Part shown: positions 25,087-34,155 of the stretch, piece after piece
How positions within the stretch are numbered: position 1 is the first letter of the stretch
Layout: every line of letters starts with the position of its first letter
DNA from: an uncultured Prevotellaceae bacterium
GTDB taxonomy: Bacteria; Bacteroidota; Bacteroidia; Bacteroidales; Bacteroidaceae
Direction of reading: 5' to 3'
NCBI GenBank assembly: GCA_902784565.1
Contig: CACZVE010000006.1
Span: 40,186-104,185, forward strand
Length of the DNA stretch: 64,000 bases
The notes under the pieces: model-generated
The model's database searches: none
Told to the model about the DNA's origin: nothing
What the model saw: the letters and a program-made list of their open reading frames with translations, nothing else
Position numbers and translations under genes: made by a program

Positions 25087-25617
25087 CTATGGAGTGGACT
25101 TTCGGAGGATGAGGGTTACGGTGACGTTGTAATCCTCGTTTTCGTAACGTAGGGTCATCATATCGTCGGTGAAGGAGAGTACCTGTGCAAGAATCTTCTG
25201 TTTTTTTCCTGTCCCATCCACAAACTCCAGTCTCAGGTTACTGTTGTCACAACGGTATTGTCCTTCATAAAGCACATCACCAGCATCGTCATAGACAAGG
25301 AAGGACCCGTCACGAACCATGCCATTGTATTTCCCGTCGGACATGAATACAAACGTGTCGTAGGCGAAGTTTTCCGGTTCGATGTCCGTATCACCCTCGA
25401 TGATGACATCTTCCTCACCCCAGCCCCGTTGCCAGGTACCTACAATCAGTTCTCCCAGACGTCGACCGTCATCGTCGCCACCTCCGCAGGAGAAAAAGAG
25501 GAAAGAGGAAAGAGGAAAGAGGAAAGAGGAAAGAGGAAAGAGGAAAGAGAATAGTGGAAAAAGGAAAGATAAATGAGAAGACCTTATTTCTTTCAGATAA
25601 TTAATTATCTCGCGCAT
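25087..25617 (-). CDS. Lipoprotein with a repeat-encoded signal peptide, candidate phase-variable gene
   Basis: From the ATG at 25617 the product has 176 residues. Its signal peptide is unusually long: the hydrophobic core consists of SFLFPLS-type heptapeptides ending LFFSC, with the acylated Cys at residue 44. The mature part (GGGDDDGRRLGELIVGTWQR..., FVFMSDGKYNGMV, YEGQYRC, LRLEFVDG) resembles small lipocalin-like beta-barrel lipoproteins, with an opening (GTW) and strand order of that type. Another in-frame ATG at 25656 overlaps a second heptamer tract. asd lies 3-42 bases upstream, so the gene is probably at the end of its transcript. The repeat makes it a candidate contingency gene. Confidence 0.75.
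   Translation of the reverse strand: MREIINYLKEIRSSHLSFLFPLFSFLFPLSSFLFPLSSFLFFSCGGGDDDGRRLGELIVGTWQRGWGEEDVIIEGDTDIEPENFAYDTFVFMSDGKYNGMVRDGSFLVYDDAGDVLYEGQYRCDNSNLRLEFVDGTGKKQKILAQVLSFTDDMMTLRYENEDYNVTVTLILRKSTP
25498..25546 (-). repeat. Seven perfect heptamers (TTTCCTC on the coding strand) in a signal peptide
   Basis: On the plus strand GAGGAAA is repeated seven times without a mismatch, followed by decayed units to about 25567. Because 7 is not a multiple of 3, gain or loss of one unit shifts the reading frame. Both other frames meet a stop within about 16 codons after the tract. Confidence 0.92.
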
Positions 25618-25628
25618 GTACATTTCTC

Positions 25629-25656
25629 TTTCCACTTTCCTCTTTCCACTTTCCAC
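25629..25656. repeat. Heptamer tract between asd and the lipoprotein
   Basis: Four units, TTTCCAC, TTTCCTC, TTTCCAC, TTTCCAC, with a 7-base period, lie between the asd stop and the likely lipoprotein start. Confidence 0.8.
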
Positions 25657-25659
25657 AAA

Positions 25660-26673
25660 TTACTTCACGTTTCCTACCTTAACGAGGTACTCTGCAATCT
25701 GCACCGCATTCAGGGCGGCACCCTTACGGATCTGGTCACCAGAGAGCCAGAACGTCAGACCGTTCTCGTCGCTCAGGTCCTTACGGATACGACCCACATA
25801 GACATCATCCTTACCGGCTGTCTCCAAAGGCATCGGATAGGTAAGCGTGGCAGGATCATCCTTCAACGTACAACCAGGTGCGGCGGCGATGGCCTTCTGG
25901 GCCTCCTCGACGCTGATGGGACGCTCGGTCTCAATCCAGACCGACTCTGAATGGGAACGCAGAGAAGAGACACGGACACACATGGCCGAACACTTGGCAT
26001 CCGTATGCATGATCTTGCGCGTCTCGTTGAACATCTTCATCTCCTCCTTTGTGTAGCCATTGGGCTGGAACACGTCGATCTGGGGAATCACATTATAAGC
26101 CAACTGATGAGCAAACTTCTTGATGGTCTTCACCTCGCCTTCTTCCACCATCTCCTTGTACTGTTGCTGCAGTTCAGCCATCGCAGCGGCACCTGCACCA
26201 GAGGCACTCTGGTACGAAGCCACGTGGATGCGCTTGATATGAGAGATATTCTCTAATGGCTGGAGCACCACCACCATCATAATGGTGGTGCAGTTGGGGT
26301 TGGCGATGATACCGCGGGGACGGTTCAGTGCATCCTCGGCATTACACTCAGGCACCACCAGAGGTACATCGTCGTCCATACGGAAAGCACTGGAGTTGTC
26401 GATCATCACTGCCCCATATTTCGTAATCGTCTCGGCAAACTCCTTCGACGTACCGGCACCGGCACTGGTAAAGGCGATGTCCACGCCCTTGAAGTCATCG
26501 TTGTGCTGCAACAGTTTCACTTCTATCTCCTTACCCTTAAAGGTGTATTTCCTGCCTGCGCTACGCTCTGAGCCAAACAACACCAGTTCATCCATCGGGA
26601 AATTCCTCTCGGCGAGAATACGCAGGAACTCCTGTCCCACGGCTCCACTCGCACCAACAATTGCTACTTTCAT
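25660..26673 (-). CDS. asd: Aspartate-semialdehyde dehydrogenase
   Basis: Asd reduces beta-aspartyl phosphate to aspartate semialdehyde, the branch point for lysine, diaminopimelate, threonine and methionine. The 337-residue protein has the NADP-binding GASGAVG (7-13), the catalytic Cys128 in [15 protein letters not shown] for substrate binding, and the C-terminal catalytic-His segment, here within [15 protein letters not shown]. Length and motifs are normal. It is read from a promoter box at 26716-26708, in a perfect inverted repeat shared with the divergent antiporter gene. Confidence 0.96.
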   Translation of the reverse strand: MKVAIVGASGAVGQEFLRILAERNFPMDELVLFGSERSAGRKYTFKGKEIEVKLLQHNDDFKGVDIAFTSAGAGTSKEFAETITKYGAVMIDNSSAFRMDDDVPLVVPECNAEDALNRPRGIIANPNCTTIMMVVVLQPLENISHIKRIHVASYQSASGAGAAAMAELQQQYKEMVEEGEVKTIKKFAHQLAYNVIPQIDVFQPNGYTKEEMKMFNETRKIMHTDAKCSAMCVRVSSLRSHSESVWIETERPISVEEAQKAIAAAPGCTLKDDPATLTYPMPLETAGKDDVYVGRIRKDLSDENGLTFWLSGDQIRKGAALNAVQIAEYLVKVGNVK

Positions 26674-26706
26674 AAGTCTAATTCCTTTTAATTGTTACAA
26701 TTTGGC

Positions 26707-26758
26707 TGCAAAGGTACAACTTTTTTTTCTAAAACCAAAAAAAAGTTGTACCTTTGCA
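26707..26758. promoter_or_regulatory. Perfect 22-bp inverted repeat carrying two divergent promoters
   Basis: The arm 26707-26728 is the exact reverse complement of 26737-26758, with an 8-base centre. Each arm holds a -7 box TACCTTTGC, pointing outward: left for asd (26716 to 26708) and right for the antiporter (26749-26757). The symmetry extends well past the boxes through GTTGTA and eight T/A bases. A dimeric regulator or simply a duplicated promoter could explain it. Confidence 0.8.
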
Positions 26759-26764
26759 AACGAT

Positions 26765-28912
26765 ATGAGTATATTGGCATCATATTTACCGATTACTGAC
26801 CCTACGTTGATCTTCTTCGTGGTACTGCTCATCATTCTCTTTGCGCCGATCGTGATGAGTAAACTGCGCATCCCGCATATCATCGGTATGGTGCTGGCAG
26901 GTGTCGCCGTGGGACATTACGGCTTTAATATCCTGGAGCGCGACATGTCGTTCGAGATCCTCGGTAGCGTAGGCCTTTACTATATCATGTTCCTCGCCGG
27001 ACTGGAGATGGACCTGGAGAGTCTGAAGAAGAACTCCAACAAATTCCTGATCTTCGGCCTGCTCACCTGTTTCGTGCCACTCATCATGACTTACATCATG
27101 GCTCGGACGATGCTGCACTATTCGGGCAGTGCCGCCTTCCTTTTGGGCTGTATCATGGCCTCGAACACGTTGATTGCCTATCCCATCATCGGCCGATACG
27201 GTCTGCAGCGCCATTCCTCGGTACAACTCTCCGTCGGATCGTCGATGATCTCGCTCTTCCTGGCCCTGGTGATGATTGCCGCCCTGTCGGCTTCGTTCAG
27301 TGCCGATGAGTCCTCCCGTCTCTCGCCGCTCACCTCCCAACTGTTCTTCTTCCTGAAACTCATCGTCTTCATCACCGGCTCCATCTGGCTCATTCCCAGA
27401 CTGGCGCGTTATTTCCTGCGCCGTTACAGTGATGCCGTGATGCAATACATCTTCGTACTCGCCATCATGTTCCTCTCGGCAGCCCTGTCGAACCTTATCG
27501 GTTTGGAAGGTATCTTCGGTGCGTTCCTGTCGGGTCTGGTATTAAATAGGTACATCCCGAAGGCCTCTCCCCTGATGAACCGCATCGAGTTCATCGGCAA
27601 CGCCGTCTTCATCCCTTACTTCCTGATTGGTGTGGGTATGCTCATCAACGTGCGTATGCTTTTCACGGGCGCTGGTGTGCTTTGGATCGTCTTTCTCATT
27701 GCCTTCTTCGGTACCTTCGGCAAGGCGGTGGCAGCCTATATCTCCAGTCTGCTATTCCGTCTGCCCCAGCGCGACGGTAATATGATGTTCGGTCTGACCT
27801 CGGCACACGCTGCCGGTGCTATCGCCATGGTGATGGTGGGCATGCGCCTTGAGGTTGCCCCTGGTGTCTACCTCGTCGACGACCACATGCTCAACGGTGT
27901 CGTGATGATGATCTTGGTCACCTGTATCATCTCCACGCTGATGACACAACATGCTTCCCAGCAGATTGTATTGGAGGAAAGTGGAAAGTGGAAAGAAGAA
28001 GAAGGAATGCGAGATGACGACGAGAAGATTCTGCTCTGTGTGAAATATCCTGATATCGCTCCGCAACTGCTCAGTCTGGCCCTGTTGATACGCAATCCCA
28101 AACTCAACCGGGGTCTCGTGGCCCTGAACGTGGTCTATGACGACCAGCATGCCTCCGCAGGACGTAAACAGGGACTTCAGTTGTTGGAGAGTCTGGAACA
28201 GCGGGCTTCGTCGGCTGATGTACAGATGCAGACACAGGTGCGCCTGGCTTCCAACATCGCTAACGGCATCAAGCATGCCTTCCGTGAGTTTGCCTGTTCG
28301 GAGATCGTGATGGGCATGCACGTCCATACGGATATCAGTCCGAAGTTCTGGGGTGAGTTCATTCAGAGTCTTTACAACGGTCTGAACCGTCAGATCATCC
28401 TCACCCGTTTCGTCCAGCCGCTTAACACCCTGCGCCGCATCCAGGTGTGTGTGCCGTCACGGGCGGAGTTTGAACCGGGCTTTCACCGCTGGTTGGAACG
28501 TCTCAGTCGTCTGGCCGGACAACTCGACTGCCGCATCCAGTTCCATGGACGACAGGAGTCGTTGGATCTTATTGCCGAATATATCAACAACCGGCATCCC
28601 AGTGTACGGGCCGAATACACCCAGATGGGACACTGGAACGAACTGCCCCGACTGGCTACCAGCATGGCCGACGACCATCTGTTGGTGGTTATCTCTGCCC
28701 GTAAGGGAACCATCTCGTATAAGAATGCCATCGAGCGTCTGCCCGATGAACTGCAGAAATACTACTCTGGCAAGAACCTCATCATCATCTTCCCCGACCA
28801 GTATGGTCACCAGAAGGAAGACCGCATGAGTTTCACCGAGGCTCAGCACCATGAGGAGAAGAGTATCTATGATTATATCTTGAAGAAGTTAGAAGAATTT
28901 AGAAGAAGATAG
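26765..28912 (+). CDS. CPA2-family cation:proton antiporter with cytoplasmic C-terminal domain
   Basis: The 715-residue protein has about twelve membrane helices (to about residue 395) with the [18 protein letters not shown] opening typical of Kef/NapA-type antiporters. A C-terminal cytoplasmic part (about 415-705) includes [10 protein letters not shown] and [11 protein letters not shown], resembling tandem universal-stress-protein-like domains. It probably exchanges Na+ or K+ for H+; the ion cannot be read from the sequence. The start at 26765 follows the promoter box by 7 bases. A longer in-frame extension upstream reads through the divergent promoter and asd and was rejected. Heptamer repeats encode the linker between the two parts. 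Confidence 0.9.
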   Translation: MSILASYLPITDPTLIFFVVLLIILFAPIVMSKLRIPHIIGMVLAGVAVGHYGFNILERDMSFEILGSVGLYYIMFLAGLEMDLESLKKNSNKFLIFGLLTCFVPLIMTYIMARTMLHYSGSAAFLLGCIMASNTLIAYPIIGRYGLQRHSSVQLSVGSSMISLFLALVMIAALSASFSADESSRLSPLTSQLFFFLKLIVFITGSIWLIPRLARYFLRRYSDAVMQYIFVLAIMFLSAALSNLIGLEGIFGAFLSGLVLNRYIPKASPLMNRIEFIGNAVFIPYFLIGVGMLINVRMLFTGAGVLWIVFLIAFFGTFGKAVAAYISSLLFRLPQRDGNMMFGLTSAHAAGAIAMVMVGMRLEVAPGVYLVDDHMLNGVVMMILVTCIISTLMTQHASQQIVLEESGKWKEEEGMRDDDEKILLCVKYPDIAPQLLSLALLIRNPKLNRGLVALNVVYDDQHASAGRKQGLQLLESLEQRASSADVQMQTQVRLASNIANGIKHAFREFACSEIVMGMHVHTDISPKFWGEFIQSLYNGLNRQIILTRFVQPLNTLRRIQVCVPSRAEFEPGFHRWLERLSRLAGQLDCRIQFHGRQESLDLIAEYINNRHPSVRAEYTQMGHWNELPRLATSMADDHLLVVISARKGTISYKNAIERLPDELQKYYSGKNLIIIFPDQYGHQKEDRMSFTEAQHHEEKSIYDYILKKLEEFRRR
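27974..27994 (+). repeat. In-frame heptamer tract in the antiporter linker
   Basis: GAGGAAA, GTGGAAA, GTGGAAA encode EESGKWK directly between the membrane domain and the cytoplasmic domain. Confidence 0.75.
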
Positions 28913-28920
28913 AAGAAGAT
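28881..28920 (+). repeat. Decamer repeat at the end of the antiporter gene
   Basis: Four 10-base units of the AGAAGAAGAT type encode the last residues (KKLEEFRRR) and fill the 8-base gap to the next ATG. The unit length differs from the heptamers elsewhere. Confidence 0.75.
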
Positions 28921-29604
28921 ATGATAGACATCCAGAATATCACCAAGAGTTTCGGCTCATTACAGGTGCTGAAAGGCATCGATCTCCACATCGACCGGGG
29001 CGAGGTCGTGAGTATCGTCGGTCCATCAGGCGCCGGCAAGACCACCCTGTTACAGATCATCGGCACCCTCGACCGTCCCGACACCGGAACGGTATGTGTC
29101 GACGGCATCGACACTACCACCCTCTCCTCGAAGAAGTTGAGCGACTTCCGCAACCAGCACCTCGGTTTTGTGTTCCAGTTCCACCAACTCCTGCCGGAGT
29201 TTACGGCGATTGAGAATATCATGATTCCCGCCTATATCGCAGGACTCTCGCGGAAACGTGCCAAACAGCGCGCCCAGGAACTGCTCGACTTCATGGGACT
29301 GGCCGACCGTGCCACCCACAAACCCAACGAACTCTCCGGCGGTGAAAAACAACGTGTCGCCGTGGCCCGCGCCCTCGTCAACAGTCCCGCCGTCATTCTG
29401 GCTGATGAGCCCTCCGGCTCCCTCGATTCCAAGAACAAGGCCGAACTCCACCAACTCTTCTTCGATCTGCGCGACCAGTTCGGCCAGACCTTCGTTATCG
29501 TCACCCACGACGAGGCCCTCGCCCAGATCACTGACCGCACCATCCACCTCCGTGATGGTCTGATAGAACTGCCTGAAACCAATATCACATCATTATCATT
29601 ATAA
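28921..29604 (+). CDS. lolD: LolD-like lipoprotein-releasing ABC transporter ATPase
   Basis: The 227-residue ATPase has Walker [10 protein letters not shown], the Q-loop in [18 protein letters not shown], the signature LSGGEKQR, and Walker [13 protein letters not shown]. The HQLLPEFTA and SLD features are those of the LolD/MacB/FtsE class. LolD drives release of outer-membrane lipoproteins from the inner membrane with LolCE, whose genes are not next to it here. Since FtsE and MacB ATPases are close relatives, the name is a best guess. The gene follows the antiporter by 8 bases. Confidence 0.75.
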   Translation: MIDIQNITKSFGSLQVLKGIDLHIDRGEVVSIVGPSGAGKTTLLQIIGTLDRPDTGTVCVDGIDTTTLSSKKLSDFRNQHLGFVFQFHQLLPEFTAIENIMIPAYIAGLSRKRAKQRAQELLDFMGLADRATHKPNELSGGEKQRVAVARALVNSPAVILADEPSGSLDSKNKAELHQLFFDLRDQFGQTFVIVTHDEALAQITDRTIHLRDGLIELPETNITSLSL

Positions 29605-29623
29605 ACTAAAAATTTAAACGCTT

Positions 29624-32600
29624 ATGAACAAAAGAACTAAAAAATGGTTTTTGCTGTTGTTTGCGCTGTTGCTGCCATCTTTAGGTTGGGCACAGAGTCA
29701 AACAATCAAGGAGAATGGTCTGATTTTCACCTTTGACACAGACCATTACGTATTAACCGGCAATGATGCCAATGAGTTTGATGGGCAATTGTATATTCCC
29801 TATGACATTTGCAGGGATGAATTTGGATGTTATCAAGTCACAAAACTGAATGCAGGTGCTTTAGACGGCCTGACCAACATTAAGAGTGTTAATTTCTGGG
29901 CCGAAGTAGACGAGATTCCTGCTGATTTCTTCAAGGGTATTGGCAGTCAAACGGATCCCATAGACGCCTATTTCAATTGGGAATACCTTTCACGAATGGG
30001 CGGTATTCTCAGTAATCAGGTTTATCAGTTGGCCGGCGGTTTCTTCAATATGTTTTCGAATGATGGAGGTAATGGTTTTGATATCATATACAGATTAATC
30101 TCAGATCAAGAATTCTGGCTGACAGACATCAGACTTTATGATTTTGAACCTGATTCTTATCAGTTATATATTAACACAGAAAGGTGGTGGAATGAACAAC
30201 AGGCACTCCAACTGACCAAAGTCTTACCTGAGGCAACGGCCAAGTTGGCCAATGTAGCCAACAAGATCTCAAGGGTGTCCATCTATGGCTCCTTCATACC
30301 TGAGATTGATGCCAACGCCTTTGCAGGTATCGGCAAGGCAAATGCACCAGTAGATCTCATCATATCACAAGAGGACTTTATCAACTGGGGTGGAAACACC
30401 TCTACAGGTCAACTGTTAGGTGGTTATTTCTCGCTGATGCGCTCTGAATGGGGAGGAGAAAACCTGAACGATGGCTTTTATCGCCTGACAAGTGACGGCT
30501 ATGTCCTGTCCAATCCCATCGAGTACCAAGAAGATGCAGACCATTACACCCTTCATCTCGTTACTCAGTTTGATGATATCAATGTCGTTGAAATCAAGGC
30601 CAATGCCTTTAAGGACATCCGGCAGAACATCAGTAACATGAACTTCACTCTCATTAGTTTCGATGGAGAGAACACGAATATCAAGATTGAGGAGGGAGCC
30701 TTTACAGGATTCGGCACAGACGACAATCCTATCGATATGAATATCAGCACCAGTCTGCTGCAAAAGATTGGAGAGGTCACTGCCAAAGGCAACTACAAGA
30801 TTGCGGGCGGCTACTTCCGTGCAGGTGTGATTAGAGACTATGATGACTTCACACTGACTTATGTTGCCAACGAGAATAATGGCTATACGCTGGCCAAGGT
30901 CGTAGAAAAAGACTCTCAGAACAATCCCAAGACACTCGATATCTCATCCTTTATCGACGACCAGAATGACAATGGCGAATATGTGCAGATTCCCGTCACG
31001 GCCATTGCAGAGAATGCCCTTGAGGGCATCGGCTCTGCCGAGGCACCCGTCAGACTGAATATGTACAAATCATTGGCAAAGAACCTTGGTGCCAAGACCG
31101 AGAACGGCCTGACCACGCTGGCAGGCGGTGTCTTTGAACTGGGATATGTTTATTGTAACGAAGGCGTCAATATCTTCTACAAAATGGAGGACGATGGCAA
31201 ATCCTACACCGTGAAGGGCTACACGCAGGATCTCTGGTGGATGGAAGAGAATCCAGAAGGCTATAAGGTTATTATTAACAGTGAGATTGGTGACGAGAAC
31301 GGCACAGAATGGGTGGAGGGAATTCCTGTAACCAAGATTGCAGCGAATGCCTTCAAGGACATCAAGGATGTCTATGCCGTTTCTATTGAAGGATCAGCCA
31401 TCGATATCGGGGATGGTGCCTTCACCGGCATCGGTACAGCAGAGAAACCGGCATCTCTCACGGCTTCGAATGCCATACTCAAGGACGCTCTTGACAATAA
31501 ACTGGCTGAGGGCGTCTACAATATCAAGGGTGGTATCTTTGCCCTGAATGCCATCACCATTAAGGCACAGAAGAATCCTGAGAATCAGAACTATGCCATC
31601 ACCTATGCCTTTGTTGATAATACCGAAGTCGTTGCTCTTCGTGAAGAGGATGACGGAACAGGCAACTGGAAACCAGTACCCGGCACCTACATTCTGATGG
31701 ATGCACCGGCAGATGGCTCAGACTATTACACCTACACCTTCCTGAGTGCCAAGCAGATTATGAACCTGCGTCTGGCGATGATTGACGAAAACAATAATCC
31801 CTATACTGAGGTCTATTACAACTATGACGAACTCAATATCGCGTCAGACACCACCTTCGTTTGGAACGCAGACAAGAACAGACTCCTCCTGAAGGGTGCC
31901 CCTGAGGAATATGGCATTATGTTGGGTGATACTTATGTCACCGCAGCCAATGCCGGCGACATCCTCGCAAACGACGAGACCAATGCCGGTAAGGCAAAAT
32001 ATGACGTGAAGACGAATACCCTAACCCTCGACGGTGTGGATATCCAAGGATGGGGACAGGTATTCTATAACCGGAATGATGGTCTGACGGTTGTCTTAAA
32101 GGGACAGAACACCTTCCGTCCGCAGAAAAATGAACCAGATGCATTTGTGGAATTCTTTAATGGTGGACAAATGACCATCACTGGCAACGGTACGTTGAAC
32201 TTGATTTGTTCTAACAAAGAAATCACAGAGACAAATGGCAACTGGGGTAATATCTACGACTTCAACCTAACGATTACAGGTGGTGCGACCCTGAATGCAT
32301 CTCGTACAAGAGTTTTCAATGCCAATATATTGACTATTGAGAAAGGAACGCTGAATATCAGTGAAGTGAAGGAAGAGTATGCTCTGCAAGCCTATAATCT
32401 CACTTTAGGCGAAGGCATAAAGATCATGATACCGAAAGACGGCAAAACGAATGAAGACGGAATCCTCTGCGATGCTGACGGCAACTACGCCAAGACGGTG
32501 AAGATCGACTCCGAGGCAGGTGATGCCAACAGCGACGGTAAAGTGGATGCAACAGACATCGTAGAAGTGGTCAACCACCTCATGGGCAAGGCCTCAGAGA

Positions 32601-32689
32601 AGTATAATCCTTCCGGTGCAGATGCCAACAAAGACGGTGCGGTCAATGCCGCAGATATCGTCACCATCGTGAATATCATTTCTATTTAA
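29624..32689 (+). CDS. Large secreted repeat protein ending in a dockerin-like pair
   Basis: The 1021-residue protein has a signal peptide (to about AQSQ). Its body contains at least five copies of an IxxxAFxGIGxxxxPxxL element at roughly 70-150-residue intervals (FFKGIGSQTDPID, AFAGIGKANAPVDL, AFTGFGTDDNPIDM, ALEGIGSAEAPVRL, AFTGIGTAEKPASL), resembling the BspA/LRR5 surface proteins. The last 60 residues hold two calcium-loop helices (GDANSDGKVDATDIV and GADANKDGAVNAADIV), as in type I dockerins. The protein is therefore probably surface-associated and may dock to, or be sorted by, a partner; no cohesin is in the window. Function unknown. Confidence 0.82.
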   Translation: MNKRTKKWFLLLFALLLPSLGWAQSQTIKENGLIFTFDTDHYVLTGNDANEFDGQLYIPYDICRDEFGCYQVTKLNAGALDGLTNIKSVNFWAEVDEIPADFFKGIGSQTDPIDAYFNWEYLSRMGGILSNQVYQLAGGFFNMFSNDGGNGFDIIYRLISDQEFWLTDIRLYDFEPDSYQLYINTERWWNEQQALQLTKVLPEATAKLANVANKISRVSIYGSFIPEIDANAFAGIGKANAPVDLIISQEDFINWGGNTSTGQLLGGYFSLMRSEWGGENLNDGFYRLTSDGYVLSNPIEYQEDADHYTLHLVTQFDDINVVEIKANAFKDIRQNISNMNFTLISFDGENTNIKIEEGAFTGFGTDDNPIDMNISTSLLQKIGEVTAKGNYKIAGGYFRAGVIRDYDDFTLTYVANENNGYTLAKVVEKDSQNNPKTLDISSFIDDQNDNGEYVQIPVTAIAENALEGIGSAEAPVRLNMYKSLAKNLGAKTENGLTTLAGGVFELGYVYCNEGVNIFYKMEDDGKSYTVKGYTQDLWWMEENPEGYKVIINSEIGDENGTEWVEGIPVTKIAANAFKDIKDVYAVSIEGSAIDIGDGAFTGIGTAEKPASLTASNAILKDALDNKLAEGVYNIKGGIFALNAITIKAQKNPENQNYAITYAFVDNTEVVALREEDDGTGNWKPVPGTYILMDAPADGSDYYTYTFLSAKQIMNLRLAMIDENNNPYTEVYYNYDELNIASDTTFVWNADKNRLLLKGAPEEYGIMLGDTYVTAANAGDILANDETNAGKAKYDVKTNTLTLDGVDIQGWGQVFYNRNDGLTVVLKGQNTFRPQKNEPDAFVEFFNGGQMTITGNGTLNLICSNKEITETNGNWGNIYDFNLTITGGATLNASRTRVFNANILTIEKGTLNISEVKEEYALQAYNLTLGEGIKIMIPKDGKTNEDGILCDADGNYAKTVKIDSEAGDANSDGKVDATDIVEVVNHLMGKASEKYNPSGADANKDGAVNAADIVTIVNIISI

Positions 32690-32700
32690 TAGGAACGTTT

Positions 32701-32739
32701 AAAACGAGCGGCGGCAGGGAATTGTCGCCGCTCGTTTTT
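32701..32739 (+). terminator. Terminator after the dockerin-ended gene
   Basis: AAAACGAGCGGCG (32701-32713) pairs with CGCCGCTCGTTTT (32726-32738) and is followed by T-rich sequence. Its core at 32706-32733 recurs almost unchanged at 33251-33279. Confidence 0.9.
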
Positions 32740-32860
32740 ATATGTCAGAATTTCTGAACAAGCCATTTTTGTTCTCTGATGGTATGAATGATTTGGGGGA
32801 CATCGTATTCCAAAAGTGGAGATGTCTGTCTGAAAAATCAATGTTATCACTTCAGTTTTT

Positions 32861-33225
32861 CAAAAGTCTGCCCCAAATCTGAGGAATAACTATGCCTGGG
32901 GGGCAGAAGTCTGTCCGGAATCTGGGGCATGACAATGCACGGTGTGCAATGACATGGCAAAATCCGGAGACAATATTGCGTGGTGTGCAATATGAGTGCC
33001 TGAAATTTGGGACACGATAATGCCCGGTGGGCAGAAACGTGTCCGAAATTTGGGGCATGACTATGCCCGATGTGCAATAACAGTGTCAAAACTGGGACAG
33101 ATTATTGCCCGGTGTGCAGAAACGTGTCCCAGATCTGGGGCATATAAATGAAATTCTAAAATGGTTTGCCCTGAATCTGGGGTAACATTTTGCCCGGTGT
33201 GCATAACCTTCCCCTGAAATCTGCT
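32861..33225. repeat. Degenerate tandem array of about eight 43-base units
   Basis: A motif of the form CCGGTGTGCA recurs with successive spacings of 43, 41, 44, 43, 42 and 85 (twice 42.5) bases. A rough unit is GTGTCC-AAATCTGGGGCAT-GACA-ATGCCCGGTGTGCAGAA (about 43). Several units contain GGGCAT...ATGCCC, able to form a 6-bp stem. Spacings are not multiples of 3, there are no unique spacers, and an 80-codon minus-strand ORF across it has no recognisable product. The rest of the gap (32740-32860 and 33226-33246) shows nothing else. Confidence 0.8.
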
Positions 33226-33247
33226 TGGTATACTAATTCCGTAGAAA

Positions 33248-33282
33248 AAAGAGCGGCGACAGGGATACTGTCGTCGCTCTTT
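33248..33282. terminator. Bidirectional terminator between the repeat array and the DUF1573 gene
   Basis: AAAGAGCGGCGACAG (33248-33262) pairs with CTGTCGTCGCTCTTT (33268-33282), one G-U pair. T or A runs flank both sides. It ends the minus-strand DUF1573 transcript and mirrors the hairpin at 32701. Confidence 0.88.
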
Positions 33283-33291
33283 ATTAGGGGA

Positions 33292-33714
33292 TTATTTGTC
33301 AGCAGGGGGCTGATATTCCACGAGGGTACCTGAGATGTTCAGGTAGATGCGTGGATCTTTCTCACTGCTGCTATATACTTCTATGTTCTCGCTGAAATAA
33401 CCGTCATGCTTTCCACCACCATTATAAGTCAAGGTGATATATCCCAACTGGCCGGGAAGGACGGGCTTCTCAGTGAACTTAGCCGTCACACAGCCGCAGA
33501 ACGGCTCCACCTTATAGATTTTTAGAGGCTGTTTTCCGACATTCCGGAATTGGAATACTACCCGATGAAGGGGATAGTGTCTGTACACATTCCCAACATT
33601 GTGCTTAATAGCACCGAATTTAATCTGACCACGAAACTCAGATGACTTCTGGGCAGGGGCGGTCAGTGCAGCGCAAAGCAGGCAGACGAGGAAGAACAGT
33701 CTCTTCAATTTCAT
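33292..33714 (-). CDS. DUF1573 family exported protein
   Basis: The 140-residue protein has a signal peptide (MKLKRLFFLVCLLCAALTAPAQ). It then has one Ig-like domain with the DUF1573 features: IKFGAIKHNVGNV, FQFRNVGKQPLKIYKVEPFCGCVTAKFTE and LPGQLGYITLTY. The Cys-Gly-Cys in the middle is typical of the family. DUF1573 proteins are common in Bacteroidota, often periplasmic, with no settled function. Its ATG directly follows the stop of the gene upstream (TAAATG), so the two are one transcript. Confidence 0.85.
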   Translation of the reverse strand: MKLKRLFFLVCLLCAALTAPAQKSSEFRGQIKFGAIKHNVGNVYRHYPLHRVVFQFRNVGKQPLKIYKVEPFCGCVTAKFTEKPVLPGQLGYITLTYNGGGKHDGYFSENIEVYSSSEKDPRIYLNISGTLVEYQPPADK

Positions 33715-34062
33715 TTACTCGTCGTATTCAATGACGATGGCACATGTACCGTTCTGCATGTCCTCCTGACGGCGATACAGATAGCCGTCACGGAGATAAT
33801 AGTATGTAGGATCACCATTATACTCAATCGTGGCATACGGACTCTGATGGTTCGGACCATCGTGCCAAGTGGTCTGATTCACATTCTCAGAACCGGCAAA
33901 CTGGATGGTGGCCGTATAATCCTCATTCAGCACGAACTTGTTGCCAAACTCATCGGTAAACGAACCGGCGAAACGGCGGTTGTCGCGGTTTGAACTGCTA
34001 CTGCCACAGGCTGCCAACAAAAGCACTGCCAGCAGGCAGACAATTCCTAAAATCTTTTTCAT
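33715..34062 (-). CDS. Small uncharacterised lipoprotein
   Basis: The 115-residue protein starts MKKILGIVCLLAVLLLAACG, a lipoprotein signal with the Cys at position 19. The mature part is beta-rich and polar (SFTDEFGNKFVLNEDYTATI, YYYLRDGYLYRR), suggesting a small beta-barrel or lipocalin-like fold. I do not recognise the family. It sits directly before the DUF1573 gene and after a hairpin that separates it from the giant lipoprotein gene. Confidence 0.75.
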   Translation of the reverse strand: MKKILGIVCLLAVLLLAACGSSSSNRDNRRFAGSFTDEFGNKFVLNEDYTATIQFAGSENVNQTTWHDGPNHQSPYATIEYNGDPTYYYLRDGYLYRRQEDMQNGTCAIVIEYDE

Positions 34063-34091
34063 CTTAATACCTATTAAAAAACTTTTAAATA

Positions 34092-34126
34092 ATAGGGTGC
34101 CTTCACACAGAAGGAAGGCACCCTAT
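34092..34126 (-). terminator. Terminator after the 1292-residue lipoprotein gene
   Basis: ATAGGGTGCCTTC (34092-34104) pairs with GAAGGCACCCTAT (34114-34126), 13 bp with a 9-base loop. On the minus strand ATTATTT follows, a weak T tract, so some read-through to the next two genes is possible. Confidence 0.8.
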
Positions 34127-34155
34127 GATAGTTATGTTATGTTCTAACTCGACTA

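Noticed and set aside
25258-25576. Plus-strand frames across the GAGGAAA repeat
   Set aside because: They are open only because the heptamer has no stop in any frame. The minus-strand lipoprotein has a signal peptide and lipobox.
32847-33089. 80-codon minus-strand frame across the repeat array
   Set aside because: Repeat spacing is not a multiple of three throughout, no signal or domain is seen, and a frame of this length can arise by chance.
32861-33225. CRISPR array
   Set aside because: Units are degenerate end to end with no constant repeat separated by unique spacers, and no cas genes are nearby.
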